Assembly (NCBI RefSeq): GCF_002216855.1
Contig: NZ_CP022356.1
Coordinates: 248,001 to 312,000, forward strand
From: Paraphotobacterium marinum
GTDB taxonomy: Bacteria > Pseudomonadota > Gammaproteobacteria > Enterobacterales > Vibrionaceae
Reading direction: 5' to 3'
Length of the DNA stretch: 64,000 bases
Within the stretch, counting starts at the first letter, position 1, and every line of letters starts with the position of its first letter. Shown here piece by piece: positions 47,244 to 55,508 of the stretch. Position numbers and translations under genes: made by a program. The notes under the pieces are model-generated. The model made no database searches and had not been told where the DNA came from. It worked only from the letters and a program-made list of their open reading frames with translations.

Positions 47244-47762
47244 ATGGTAATAGAAAAAGAAAATTTTTATAAATTAGAAAAATTACATATTGATGATGCT
47301 ACTGAATTGTTTAACTTAATCTTTCAAAATAAAAATCACCTAAGAAAGTGGTTAAATTGGGTCGATAATACAAAACATGTTTCAGATACCCTCAACTTTA
47401 TTGAAATGACACTTAATAAAGAAAAGACTACATTATCGATAGTAAGAAAGATTGTTGTTAAAGATAAAATTATTGGACTTATATCTTTAAATGATGAAGG
47501 TGAAGAAGTATTTAATCTTGGTTATTGGTTAAGCCATGATTATTGTAATAAAGGTTTAATGACTCTTATTGTTAAAAATTTTATTTCAACTTCAAATCTA
47601 AAATTTTCGAAAAGTTTAATAATCAGGGCACAGCCATTGAATATTGCAAGTAATAAAATAGCAAAAAATTGTGGCTTCCACTTTGAGCATATGCAAAAGA
47701 ATGCGGAAATTCATCAAGATAAATTTATTGATTTAAATATTTACAAGTTAATGAGAAAATAA
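47244..47762 (+). CDS. RimJ/RimL-type GNAT acetyltransferase
   Basis: 172 aa. LHIDDATELFNLIFQNKNHLRKWLNWVD is the N-terminal signature of RimL-type N-acetyltransferases, followed by GLISLNDEGEEVFNLGYWLSHDYCNKGLMT (acetyl-CoA site) and IASNKIAKNCGFHFEH. The usual substrate is the N-terminus of a ribosomal protein, but this group includes many with other targets. It ends directly before greB (TAA ATG), so the two are co-transcribed. Confidence 0.8.
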   Translation: MVIEKENFYKLEKLHIDDATELFNLIFQNKNHLRKWLNWVDNTKHVSDTLNFIEMTLNKEKTTLSIVRKIVVKDKIIGLISLNDEGEEVFNLGYWLSHDYCNKGLMTLIVKNFISTSNLKFSKSLIIRAQPLNIASNKIAKNCGFHFEHMQKNAEIHQDKFIDLNIYKLMRK

Positions 47763-48242
47763 ATGAGAACTCCTTTAATTACTCCAGAAGGTTATAAACA
47801 ATTACAAGATGAACTATCAAATTTACTTAATAAAGAGCGCCCTAAAACCGTTGAAAAAGTTAGTTGGGCGGCTAGTTTAGGTGATCGTTCTGAAAATTCA
47901 GATTATATTGAAAATAAAAGAAAATTAAGATTTTTGGATAGAAGAATTCGTTATTTATCAAAAAGGATTCCACAATTGAAAATAATTAAACCATCTAAAC
48001 AACAAGATGGGAAAGTATTTTTTGGTGCATTTGTTGATGTTGAAAACTCATCAGGATTACTAAAAAGCTTTCAAATTGTGGGTTATGATGAAATTTTTGA
48101 TAGAGATGAACTAAAAGTATCCATAGATGCACCAATGGCAAGAGCTTTATTAGGTAAAGAAGAGGGCGATGATGTTTCTTTAAAAATTGGTAATTTTGAT
48201 AGAGAAAATTGGACTATAATCAAAATTATGTACAAATTTTAA
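47763..48242 (+). CDS. greB: Transcription elongation factor GreB
   Basis: 159 aa, right length. It rescues backtracked RNA polymerase by stimulating transcript cleavage. N-terminal coiled coil with LITPEGYKQLQDELSNLLNKERPKTVEKVSWAASLGDRSENSDYIENKR, which includes the tip acidic residues (D/E of GDRSENSDY); RRIRYLSKRI is the GreB-specific basic part. C-terminal FKBP-like domain starts about residue 80. Starts immediately after the acetyltransferase stop. Confidence 0.93.
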   Translation: MRTPLITPEGYKQLQDELSNLLNKERPKTVEKVSWAASLGDRSENSDYIENKRKLRFLDRRIRYLSKRIPQLKIIKPSKQQDGKVFFGAFVDVENSSGLLKSFQIVGYDEIFDRDELKVSIDAPMARALLGKEEGDDVSLKIGNFDRENWTIIKIMYKF

Positions 48243-48252
48243 AAATTAAATT

Positions 48253-49362
48253 ATGTCCTCATACTTTGACACTCCTGTATCTCATATTAGAAATTTTATT
48301 TTGGTTTTTATTTTATTTTTTTCTGTTAATTTATTTGCTTTTCCGGGCTACTGGAAACAGCAAGCCTTAACGGATATGGAGCGAATACACTCTACTATAA
48401 AAAAATACGATCCCTACAAATATTCGAAATTACAAGCTCCATATCAAAGTTGGCTTAAAAATGGAATTAGTATCAGTAAAAATGATATTAATATGGTGGT
48501 GGATAAAGTCAGCTATTTTGAATTTCTTGAAAAATATGTGAAACGTTATGATATTCAGCATATCTTCTTAATATATAGAAAACCTTATCGTTCTCATCAT
48601 AAGAAAAACTATGATCCTACTATTAGAGAATTAAGCGATAATATCACTTGGATAAAGATCCCTACCTTTCAAAGAAGCTCGAAATCAAAAGAAAAAAAAT
48701 TGAAAAAAAAATTTAAAGAGTTAGATTTGATTATGCCCAAGTTGCGTAACAATAAAAATATCGTTATTGATTTACGAGGTAATAGAGGAGGATCAGGACA
48801 TGATGCGAGAGGATTGGTCGTTAGCTTATACGGCAGAGAATATTTATTATCACGTGGAAAAAGTTTTTATTGGAATCAGAAACGTTCATATATAACAACG
48901 ATTTCACCTCCTGTTATAGAAAAATATTTAGATGATAGTTCTTATATTGGTAGGAAAGCTAATAATGCAATTATTCATAATAAAAAATTTTTTAAATACT
49001 CTGTATGGCCTTACTATCCATATAAACCTCAAATTAATATGGTAGATAATCCTGTCAAAGGAAATATTTATATCCTTATAGATAAAGAATGCGCAAGTAT
49101 GTGTTATTTGTTAGCTAGAGTATGGGGAACGTTACCTAATGTTCATTTATTAGGAGAACCACCAAGATCTAATATGGGTTTAATTACAAATCCAGTTGTA
49201 TTTAAAATATCCAAGTATGCAAAATTAGGGTTGGCGAGCAGTCTAATCACATCACCGAAAAGTCTAGTAAATAAGGATTTAAAATTTGATTATATTCTCC
49301 ACGAAGATATGAAAAATGATCAAGTTGTTATTCCTTGGGTGAGATCAATTATACAAAATTAA
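48253..49362 (+). CDS. Secreted S41-family (C-terminal processing-like) peptidase
   Basis: 369 aa with an N-terminal hydrophobic export signal (FILVFILFFSVNLFA). The C-terminal half carries S41 features: NIVIDLRGNRGGSGHDARGLV and YILIDKECASMCYLLARVWGTL, with the Ser of CASMC at the nucleophile position, then LLGEPPRSNMGL. I do not see a PDZ domain. Target proteins unknown. It follows greB by 10 bp and may be in the same transcript. Confidence 0.75.
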   Translation: MSSYFDTPVSHIRNFILVFILFFSVNLFAFPGYWKQQALTDMERIHSTIKKYDPYKYSKLQAPYQSWLKNGISISKNDINMVVDKVSYFEFLEKYVKRYDIQHIFLIYRKPYRSHHKKNYDPTIRELSDNITWIKIPTFQRSSKSKEKKLKKKFKELDLIMPKLRNNKNIVIDLRGNRGGSGHDARGLVVSLYGREYLLSRGKSFYWNQKRSYITTISPPVIEKYLDDSSYIGRKANNAIIHNKKFFKYSVWPYYPYKPQINMVDNPVKGNIYILIDKECASMCYLLARVWGTLPNVHLLGEPPRSNMGLITNPVVFKISKYAKLGLASSLITSPKSLVNKDLKFDYILHEDMKNDQVVIPWVRSIIQN

Positions 49363-49487
49363 AACTAGTACTTTACCTTATTTAAATTTGAGTAAAAATA
49401 TGGGATAAAAGTCCTTATTTTACGAACTTAAATTTAATATATTACAATAAGTTTTTCTTATTGATAAAATGTATTTGAGGCATTTAC

Positions 49488-49982
49488 ATGAGTTTATTAC
49501 TCTTAATTTCAATCTTATTTTGGTTATGGGTTATTATTGATTCAATAACTTATTTAAATAATAAGGTCATATCTTTGTATAAAATTATATTTATTACAAT
49601 AATGATATTATTTTTATTTATTAAAATAATATTTTTGGTTGTTGCATTAAAAGATAATTTCATTGTAGATCTAACAACAATTTTATTTGCTGGTATAGGG
49701 TTTTTAGTTGGCAAAAGATATATGTATGAAAATTTTATATGTATTAAATCATATACAAAATTTTATGTTTCGGGATCCAAAATATTATTTATCTACCTTA
49801 TTTTAACCACAATACTATATTTTATGGTATTTATATTGGCACATAATTTACCATATTTATTCAGTTCTATTTTATTGTTAGGGTTGTGTTTACCATTAAT
49901 TGGTTTGTTTTGTGGACTTAGATTAGGGTATGCCTTTAGATATTTATCTCTATTTAATCATTCAAAGATTGTTAATCAGTAA
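49488..49982 (+). CDS. Integral membrane protein, unknown function
   Basis: 164 aa with about five hydrophobic segments (2-20, 30-53, 60-78, 98-122 and 124-148). No family recognised. ATG 49488 is preceded by TTGAGGCA, a possible weak RBS. It stands alone between the S41 gene and an acetyltransferase. Confidence 0.5.
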   Translation: MSLLLLISILFWLWVIIDSITYLNNKVISLYKIIFITIMILFLFIKIIFLVVALKDNFIVDLTTILFAGIGFLVGKRYMYENFICIKSYTKFYVSGSKILFIYLILTTILYFMVFILAHNLPYLFSSILLLGLCLPLIGLFCGLRLGYAFRYLSLFNHSKIVNQ

Positions 49983-50199
49983 TAGTGATATATTAGTTGA
50001 TACAGTAGTTTTTAACTAATATTTTACAGCTATAATGCATTATAACTTACGTTGTTTTATAAAAAATTATTATAATTGCTGATATATGATGCATTGAACT
50101 TTTTAAAATCTGATTGATAGATGTTAAAAAATTGAGGTGTGATATAATTAGCGGAGATGATTTTAAAGGATATTTAGTAACAGTAATGAATATAAGTTT

Positions 50200-50625
50200 A
50201 TGAATGTCACTACTATTTTTAAGAAAATAGATCCAAATTACCCTCAGCTTAAAGAAATAATTGCAACTAGCATAGGTAATCCAACAGCAGATAAAATTAA
50301 CACGGTGTTAGCATCTTATGAAAAAGATGGTGAGCTAATAGGAGCTTTCATATCTACTCAATTAGTTGGTTGCGTGGGATATACTGTTAATGCTAGTCAT
50401 TTAGTTATACGACATCTTAGTGTGGCGAAAGATTTTCAAAATAGAAAAATTTCATCAAATCTTTTGCATTATATCCTAGCTTTTCAAGGTTGCCACAAAC
50501 TATCAGCTTCTACAGATATCGAGGCTAAAGACTTTTATGAAAAACTATTTTTTCAATGTATTAAAACTGAAAGCAAATTCAACAGAGATCGATTTGAATG
50601 TGTTTACTTGAAAAAAACAAATTAA
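50200..50625 (+). CDS. GNAT-family N-acetyltransferase
   Basis: 141 aa. ELIGAFISTQLVGCVGYTVNASHLVIRHLSVAKDFQNRKISSNLLHYIL is the central acetyl-CoA-binding motif (the usual Q-x-x-G-x-G reads QNRKIS, missing the glycines, so the loop is atypical). ASTDIEAKDFYEKLFFQCIKT is the C-terminal motif. Substrate unknown. Confidence 0.7.
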   Translation: MNVTTIFKKIDPNYPQLKEIIATSIGNPTADKINTVLASYEKDGELIGAFISTQLVGCVGYTVNASHLVIRHLSVAKDFQNRKISSNLLHYILAFQGCHKLSASTDIEAKDFYEKLFFQCIKTESKFNRDRFECVYLKKTN

Positions 50626-51091
50626 AGTCAATGAGAAAACCTTAGAAAATCTCGGGATTTTGTCTGCCAAAATTAATGAGCGGTTTGGATATGTAAGTCA
50701 TGCCGAAGAAAAATCTGATGCGCCAGCAATTAATTCTGGCCCTTGCGGACCTTTTGTAAATGAATTTTATAAAGCATGGAACGCAAGATTTAAAAACAGA
50801 GTTAAGATTGCGTTTGTCATGCAAAATTAACCCAGAGAATGTTATCATGTTGTAATTATTTTGCCTGATAATTCCTTCTATGATGGTGGAGTTGGAGTAC
50901 ATTTAGAAAAAAAATATCTGGAAAAAGATTTAGATATTGTTGTTATGGACGAATATAATTATCAATTGCTTGATAAGTATTCATATGGATTAGACAGAGA
51001 GTATCCTAGATATTGTCCTGATTTTGACTTGCAGGAATTAACTGAAATCATTAATAGAACTTTGGATGATTTGTATCTCTCGTTCAATTAG
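50612..51091 (+). pseudogene. Decayed gene of unknown family with an in-frame stop and no start codon
   Basis: The frame is open from 50612 and reads LENLGILSAKINERFGYVSH, SGPCGPFVNEFYKAWNARFK, then TAA at 50828-50830, and continues in the same frame ECYHVVIILPDNSFYDGGVG and YPRYCPDFDLQELTEIINRT to TAG 51089-51091. The coherent chain on both sides shows a former gene of about 150 aa. No ATG/GTG/TTG start is available at its 5' end, where it overlaps the end of the acetyltransferase gene. I do not recognise the family. Confidence 0.6.
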
Positions 51092-51199
51092 ATTATTTTT
51101 TAAAATCCAATGATGAATAGGGCGGTAAATATATTTCTAGATTATACATATTAGAAAAGCTAATAATCAGCAGATTATTAGCTTTCAGGATGGTAAGGG

Positions 51200-51952
51200 T
51201 TAAAAAATTCCAGAAACTGTTTTTACTAAATCGTCCTCAATTGGCTCCTTAGCACGTTCAATAGTTAGATTAACTCTGTTAGCATTGGTCAATATTCTAG
51301 TTTGATATCTCTTTAAATTAGATTCAGTTTCTGAGATTGATGTTAGGGTATCACCAGAACCATTCTGTAGTGATGATTTTTCTCGATTTTTGACTTTATT
51401 TTTTGTTTTTTCAACAACCCTGACATCTGTAATTAAAGAATAGTTCACGTTTGATACTAATGAGTTTGCAATAGTTGAAGCCAAACCACCAGCTAAAGCA
51501 GCAGCACCTATACCTCTGCCAGTAGAACCTGAAACTGCGGCAATACCTGCAATTGTTCCTCCTGTAACTAAAGCATCACCATAACCTTTGGATAAAAGCC
51601 CCTTGGCTGAATTAGGATCCATTTTATCAAATTTTAAAGTATTAATTTGAAGCCAGTATTGAGCTGAACTTGGATTATTAGTTATTACTTGATATCCTTT
51701 TTGTTGTAAGGCTTTGGTTAATTTGCTTTGAATATTTATGTCTTTTCCTGTGGTGTTTTTAGCCTGGATATATACTGTTTTTTGTTGACTTGTAACCGGA
51801 TCAAGCCATATGGTACTGCTCATTTCAGATTCAACATTCAAGTTCCTATGTTTAATTGCAGTTGTGAGAGCGGCACAACCTGTTAATGATAAAACAGAGC
51901 ACACTAAAGCTATTCGTTTTAAATGGTTTAATAAACTAGTTAACGATATCAT
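51200..51952 (-). CDS. traT: TraT-family outer-membrane lipoprotein
   Basis: 250 aa. Lipobox LTGC with the modified cysteine at residue 26. The body matches the TraT complement-resistance/surface-exclusion family: SSTIWLDPVTSQQKTVYIQAKNTTGKDI, ALQQKGYQVITNNPSSAQYWLQINTL, KGYGDALVTGGTIAGIAA (two glycine-rich membrane-inserting segments), YSLITDVRVVEKTKN and RYQTRILTNANRVNLTIERA. TraT is best known from F-like plasmids; no other tra genes are near, so this is a chromosomal stand-alone copy or a remnant. Confidence 0.9.
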   Translation of the reverse strand: MISLTSLLNHLKRIALVCSVLSLTGCAALTTAIKHRNLNVESEMSSTIWLDPVTSQQKTVYIQAKNTTGKDINIQSKLTKALQQKGYQVITNNPSSAQYWLQINTLKFDKMDPNSAKGLLSKGYGDALVTGGTIAGIAAVSGSTGRGIGAAALAGGLASTIANSLVSNVNYSLITDVRVVEKTKNKVKNREKSSLQNGSGDTLTSISETESNLKRYQTRILTNANRVNLTIERAKEPIEDDLVKTVSGIF

Positions 51953-52378
51953 TTCAAAATCCCTATGTTATTTTATTAAGCAATTTTAGTTAACGACATA
52001 AAATTAACTAAGATAATTAATAAAGAATTTTTTTAAAATACAAGTCACAAAAAATCTTTTTTTTGCGTGTAAATAAAGATCCAGATCGATAAAAATAAAT
52101 CTTAAAATTTAAGCCTTTAAATGATTTATTTTTGTTGAATCGTTAGTGGTTTAAATGAGTGCTCGCAAAGGTGAATATAAATAAAGTTAAATGTTTAAGG
52201 TAGTTAATTCAATAAATTAAGATTTAAATTAATTTAAAAATGTTAATTTTTAAAAGGAATAAACAAGTTGTATTTAACTCAATAAATATCAATCATATTA
52301 AATTTAAAAGAAACTTTTAAATTATTATTGATTTTAAAATAAAAAAATAATCATATAAATTATTAAATGTATTTATCT
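51953..52378. other. Noncoding AT-rich gap
   Basis: No gene seen; the traT promoter lies at its left end. Confidence 0.4.
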
Positions 52379-52504
52379 AAAAAGATTAAAAAGATTAAAA
52401 AGATTAAAAAGATTAAAAAGATTAAAAAGATTAAAAAGATTAAAAAGATTAAAAAGATTAAAAAGATTAAAAAGATTAAAAAGATTAAAAAGATTAAAAA
52501 GATT
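52379..52504. repeat. Minisatellite: 9-bp unit (AAAAAGATT) x 14
   Basis: Fourteen perfect copies, with GATT at every ninth base from 52384 to 52501. Because nine is a multiple of three, each frame stays open (Lys-Ile-Lys on plus, Leu-Ile-Phe on minus), but neither has a convincing gene start. A perfect array like this changes copy number by slipped-strand mispairing. Confidence 0.95.
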
Positions 52505-52993
52505 ATAGTATTGATTGGTCTTAAGATAAAACAAATAAAGGTTCGCATAATCTATGTTATGTTAAATAATATATTGTAATGGCTACTCTTCCCTGTGTTT
52601 TTAACATAATTCGCTATTTAACATAAAATAGGTAATGTACACCAATATTTGGACTTGTTTTTGAACCCGCCTGTAATTCACCATAATCACATTAAAACTC
52701 GCTTTTATTGGCTAGATTTACATAGAATAATTTACTGCCATTTTGTATCTTCTGTAGAAATTTAAATTGGTAATCCTTCCAACAATTTCCACTTACGAAG
52801 TTTCATAACTGAAATTGCATGCGTCTAATCTTTGTCTTTACGTATTATTTTATTCATTCTGAATATTCGCTTAATTTTCGATTTTTAATAAACGAAAATA
52901 TTATTATTTTTAAATTAAATCAGATAAAGTGTCCAGATATTTGAAAGTAATTAATCCCCAACATTATTCATTTTAAAAAACTAAAGGAATTTT
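52505..52993. other. Noncoding DNA with a long-range inverted repeat
   Basis: TTATGTTAAATA (about 52556-52567) is mirrored by TATTTAACATAA (about 52615-52626) around a 47-bp spacer. The rest reads like decayed coding sequence on the minus strand, but no family is recognisable. Confidence 0.4.
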
Positions 52994-53065
52994 ATGCTTA
53001 TAAAAAAAATACTTTTTTTATGTTTAATAATCACCTTGATTTCAGGGTGTTCTCTAATTCTGTGA
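52994..53065 (+). CDS. Tiny lipoprotein or truncated lipoprotein gene
   Basis: A good RBS (AAAGGA) precedes ATG 52994; the 23-aa product has a lipoprotein signal and lipobox (LITLISGC) but only five residues after the cysteine. A -1 shift after CTA would extend it by about ten residues (NSVTGFLIISS). Probably a remnant of a larger lipoprotein; a genuine tiny lipoprotein is possible. Confidence 0.35.
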   Translation: MLIKKILFLCLIITLISGCSLIL

Positions 53066-53124
53066 CAGGATTTCTTATAATAAGCTCTTAATTATGGGTA
53101 TCCATGAATGGGAGCTAATTTAAA

Positions 53125-53841
53125 TCAAACTTTAAGACATTTGATAAAGATGAAGTTGGGATTCTCAGACAAATATTTATACGTATCAGCATCAATCTCT
53201 TTAGCTTTTTCACTAACTTTCCCTTCGGTTATTCGTAATATAGAAAAACCACTTTTTGTTAAAACTTCGGTAATATCTGTCAATGATCGGCGATAAAACT
53301 TAACTGGAATTGGTTTACCAAAAGTCTTCCACTCCTGCTCTACTAGTTCACGTTCGAAATAATTACCTGTTTTCGTATATTTAAAATCGGCAAATGGGTG
53401 GTGTGTGGAAAATAAAAACATACCTTTGTGCTTAAGTACACGATATATATCTTGAAATAGAAGATTAAGATCTTCAAGATAATGAATCATTAGTGGTGAA
53501 ATTACTAAATCGGCACTTTCATTTTTCTCGTTTGGAAGACCTAATAATAAGTCTTGTGAATAGGTAATTACTTTATTAGTAAGACCGGCTAATTCTGCTT
53601 TCTTTTTGACAATTTGAACCATTTCTTCAGAGTAGTCAATACAAGTTACTTGACTCGCGCCATTTGCAAGAAGGTATTCAGCATAAACTCCAGATCCACA
53701 CCCAAGATCTAGTATTTGAAGCTTTTCTAAAGCTGGAAGCATTGCTTGAAGAGATGGGCGTTCAAAGTGCGCATTATAGATATTATTTTGTATAGCTTGA
53801 TCATAATCATTCGCAAAGGTTGAATACATATTAGATTGCAT
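53125..53841 (-). CDS. Class I SAM-dependent methyltransferase
   Basis: About 238 aa from ATG 53841, which has an AGAGA element 7-8 bp upstream; ATG 53940 would add 33 residues but has no RBS. Motif I LQILDLGCGSGVYAEYLL binds SAM; ADLVISPLMIHYLEDL and VLKHKGMFLFSTHHPF are motifs II and III. FANDYDQAIQNN at the N-terminus is typical of UbiE/small-molecule methyltransferases. Substrate unknown. Confidence 0.8.
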   Translation of the reverse strand: MQSNMYSTFANDYDQAIQNNIYNAHFERPSLQAMLPALEKLQILDLGCGSGVYAEYLLANGASQVTCIDYSEEMVQIVKKKAELAGLTNKVITYSQDLLLGLPNEKNESADLVISPLMIHYLEDLNLLFQDIYRVLKHKGMFLFSTHHPFADFKYTKTGNYFERELVEQEWKTFGKPIPVKFYRRSLTDITEVLTKSGFSILRITEGKVSEKAKEIDADTYKYLSENPNFIFIKCLKV

Positions 53842-54091
53842 AATTTTCTCTGTAGAATTAACTCTATTTGAAATGATATCACTTAATTCTTTTTGTGTCT
53901 CAGCTTGTTGAAGTTTTAGCGTGATGCTAAAAATTTTCATAGCAATTAAAGTTAAAGTATTAATTTTAATTATATGTATACTTATGATGAATCTAATTAT
54001 AATTGCAAAATCTACTGTCATTCTGCTTTGCCAAATAAAAAAAGCTTAACCATCCGATTAAGCTCTTTCATTAATGGAGTTTTATTAATGA

Positions 54092-55240
54092 TTAAAATTT
54101 TAATTTTGTCTCTTGTGCAGGAATATCTACTTCAGTTGTTCCTGTATCCTGATTATTACAATTTGAAACCACAAAATATTTTAGAACACCATGATTGCCC
54201 GCTGTAGTTGTATCTGTAAATGTCGTTGATTGTATGTCTGTCTCCATTGGACCACCACTAAAATCTTCGACACTATACGAATTTGCTTTCGTTACAGGCT
54301 TCCAGTTAAGGGTTACTTCACCATTAGATGCCCTATCAACTGTTACATCTGGTCTTGGGCAAGATGATGGAGTTGCGGCTAATGATGACATATTTACTTT
54401 GGTAATGTTCATAGATAATTGATCGGGTGTATTTGCAGTACTACCACCTAAGTTACCACCAATGGCTAAATTAAGAATTGGATGAAAACCCTGACCAGTT
54501 GTAAATCCTCTGGTAATCGCTTGATCTCTTTCTGTCGCTTGACCATTTTCTTGTAAGGTATAGGTATAAAATAATACGTCATCAAAATAAAATTTTAAAG
54601 TTCCCTTTGTATCATTATTTGTTAAATCCCACTCCATTGCATAATAGTGCGGACTTGAAAGATCTTCGCCTTGAGGTAGATTGGTTGGAACTAGATTTCC
54701 AGAGCCTTTCCCTGTTCCATCTGCCCCTGGAGTTGATGAGCCGTGCTCTGTTGATAAATAAGCCCTATTATTATTTCTAACCCCTGACCACTCCATAATG
54801 TCATTTTCACCACAAGTAGGCCAAGCACCACATGTATTATCAGGCATCATCCAGAAAGCTGGCCAAGCACCTTCCGTTGTAGGTAATGCAATTTCAGCTT
54901 CAACCACACCATGATCACCAAATTGTTTTGTTCCAATATGACCATATGTATTAATTCGACCAGATGTATATGGATGTGAACCAACGCCATCTCTTTTAGC
55001 TGTTAAGGTTATGATATGATCAGAGTCATTAAAATTGACATAGGGTGCATCTGGTTTATATTGTTCCTGTTCGTTATTGGGTGGATTTCCATTCGTTACT
55101 TTATTCCAGTAGCTTTGATCAATAATATCCATTGTGTTTTTACAAGTATGATCAGAACAAAAAGATTTAGGGACTGCAAATGCAGTGGTTGATAAAAGCG
55201 AAGCTATTACTGCGCCTAATTTTACTACGTTAGATTTCAT
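54092..55240 (-). CDS. Secreted GH16 beta-glucanase (laminarinase-like)
   Basis: About 382 aa. Start set at ATG 55240: the RBS AAGGA is 7 bp from it but only 1 bp from ATG 55246. Signal peptide to about residue 24. The GH16 catalytic motif is CGENDIMEW (E145-N-D-I-M-E150; nucleophile and acid/base glutamates), preceded by EGAWPAFWMMPD, a conserved GH16 segment. After residue about 290 follows a fibronectin type III-like module (SCPRPDVTVDRASNGEVTLNWKPVTKANSY). Enzymes like this cut beta-1,3/1,4-glucans outside the cell. It borders the defence operon, separated by a repeat. Confidence 0.88.
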   Translation of the reverse strand: MKSNVVKLGAVIASLLSTTAFAVPKSFCSDHTCKNTMDIIDQSYWNKVTNGNPPNNEQEQYKPDAPYVNFNDSDHIITLTAKRDGVGSHPYTSGRINTYGHIGTKQFGDHGVVEAEIALPTTEGAWPAFWMMPDNTCGAWPTCGENDIMEWSGVRNNNRAYLSTEHGSSTPGADGTGKGSGNLVPTNLPQGEDLSSPHYYAMEWDLTNNDTKGTLKFYFDDVLFYTYTLQENGQATERDQAITRGFTTGQGFHPILNLAIGGNLGGSTANTPDQLSMNITKVNMSSLAATPSSCPRPDVTVDRASNGEVTLNWKPVTKANSYSVEDFSGGPMETDIQSTTFTDTTTAGNHGVLKYFVVSNCNNQDTGTTEVDIPAQETKLKF

Positions 55241-55416
55241 CGTCATTTCCTTATAATACTTTGATTTTTTCTAAAGATTACATATGTAAATATTGATTAT
55301 TTGTAAAATCAATTCATAAATAAAAAATATAAACATATGTAATTCAATAAGTTATGACTGTGATGCTGAACGTAAGCTGAATGATAAAAGGCGGTTTCTA
55401 TTGGGTTTTTACTTTT

Positions 55417-55501
55417 AATAACCTGATCGCAAAGTCTATTATTTAGGGCCATTAAAAATAATAACCTGATCGCAATTATCTCTATTTAATTTAATGGCTC
55501 G
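55417..55501. repeat. Direct repeat nested in an inverted repeat at the edge of the defence operon
   Basis: AATAACCTGATCGCAA occurs at 55417-55432 and 55460-55475. GGGCCATTAAA (about 55446) and TTTAATGGCTC (about 55490) form an inverted repeat around the second copy. The site lies just after the res stop. It could end the transcript, or be a recombination boundary. Confidence 0.55.
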
Positions 55502-55508
55502 AAGTGAC

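Noticed and set aside
52379-52504. CRISPR array
   Set aside because: Units are 9 bp, perfect and contiguous, with no spacers and no cas genes nearby.
52363-52579. Open frames of 61-70 aa on both strands across the Lys-Ile / Leu-Ile-Phe repeat
   Set aside because: They exist only because the 9-bp repeat keeps every frame open; no RBS or conserved start.
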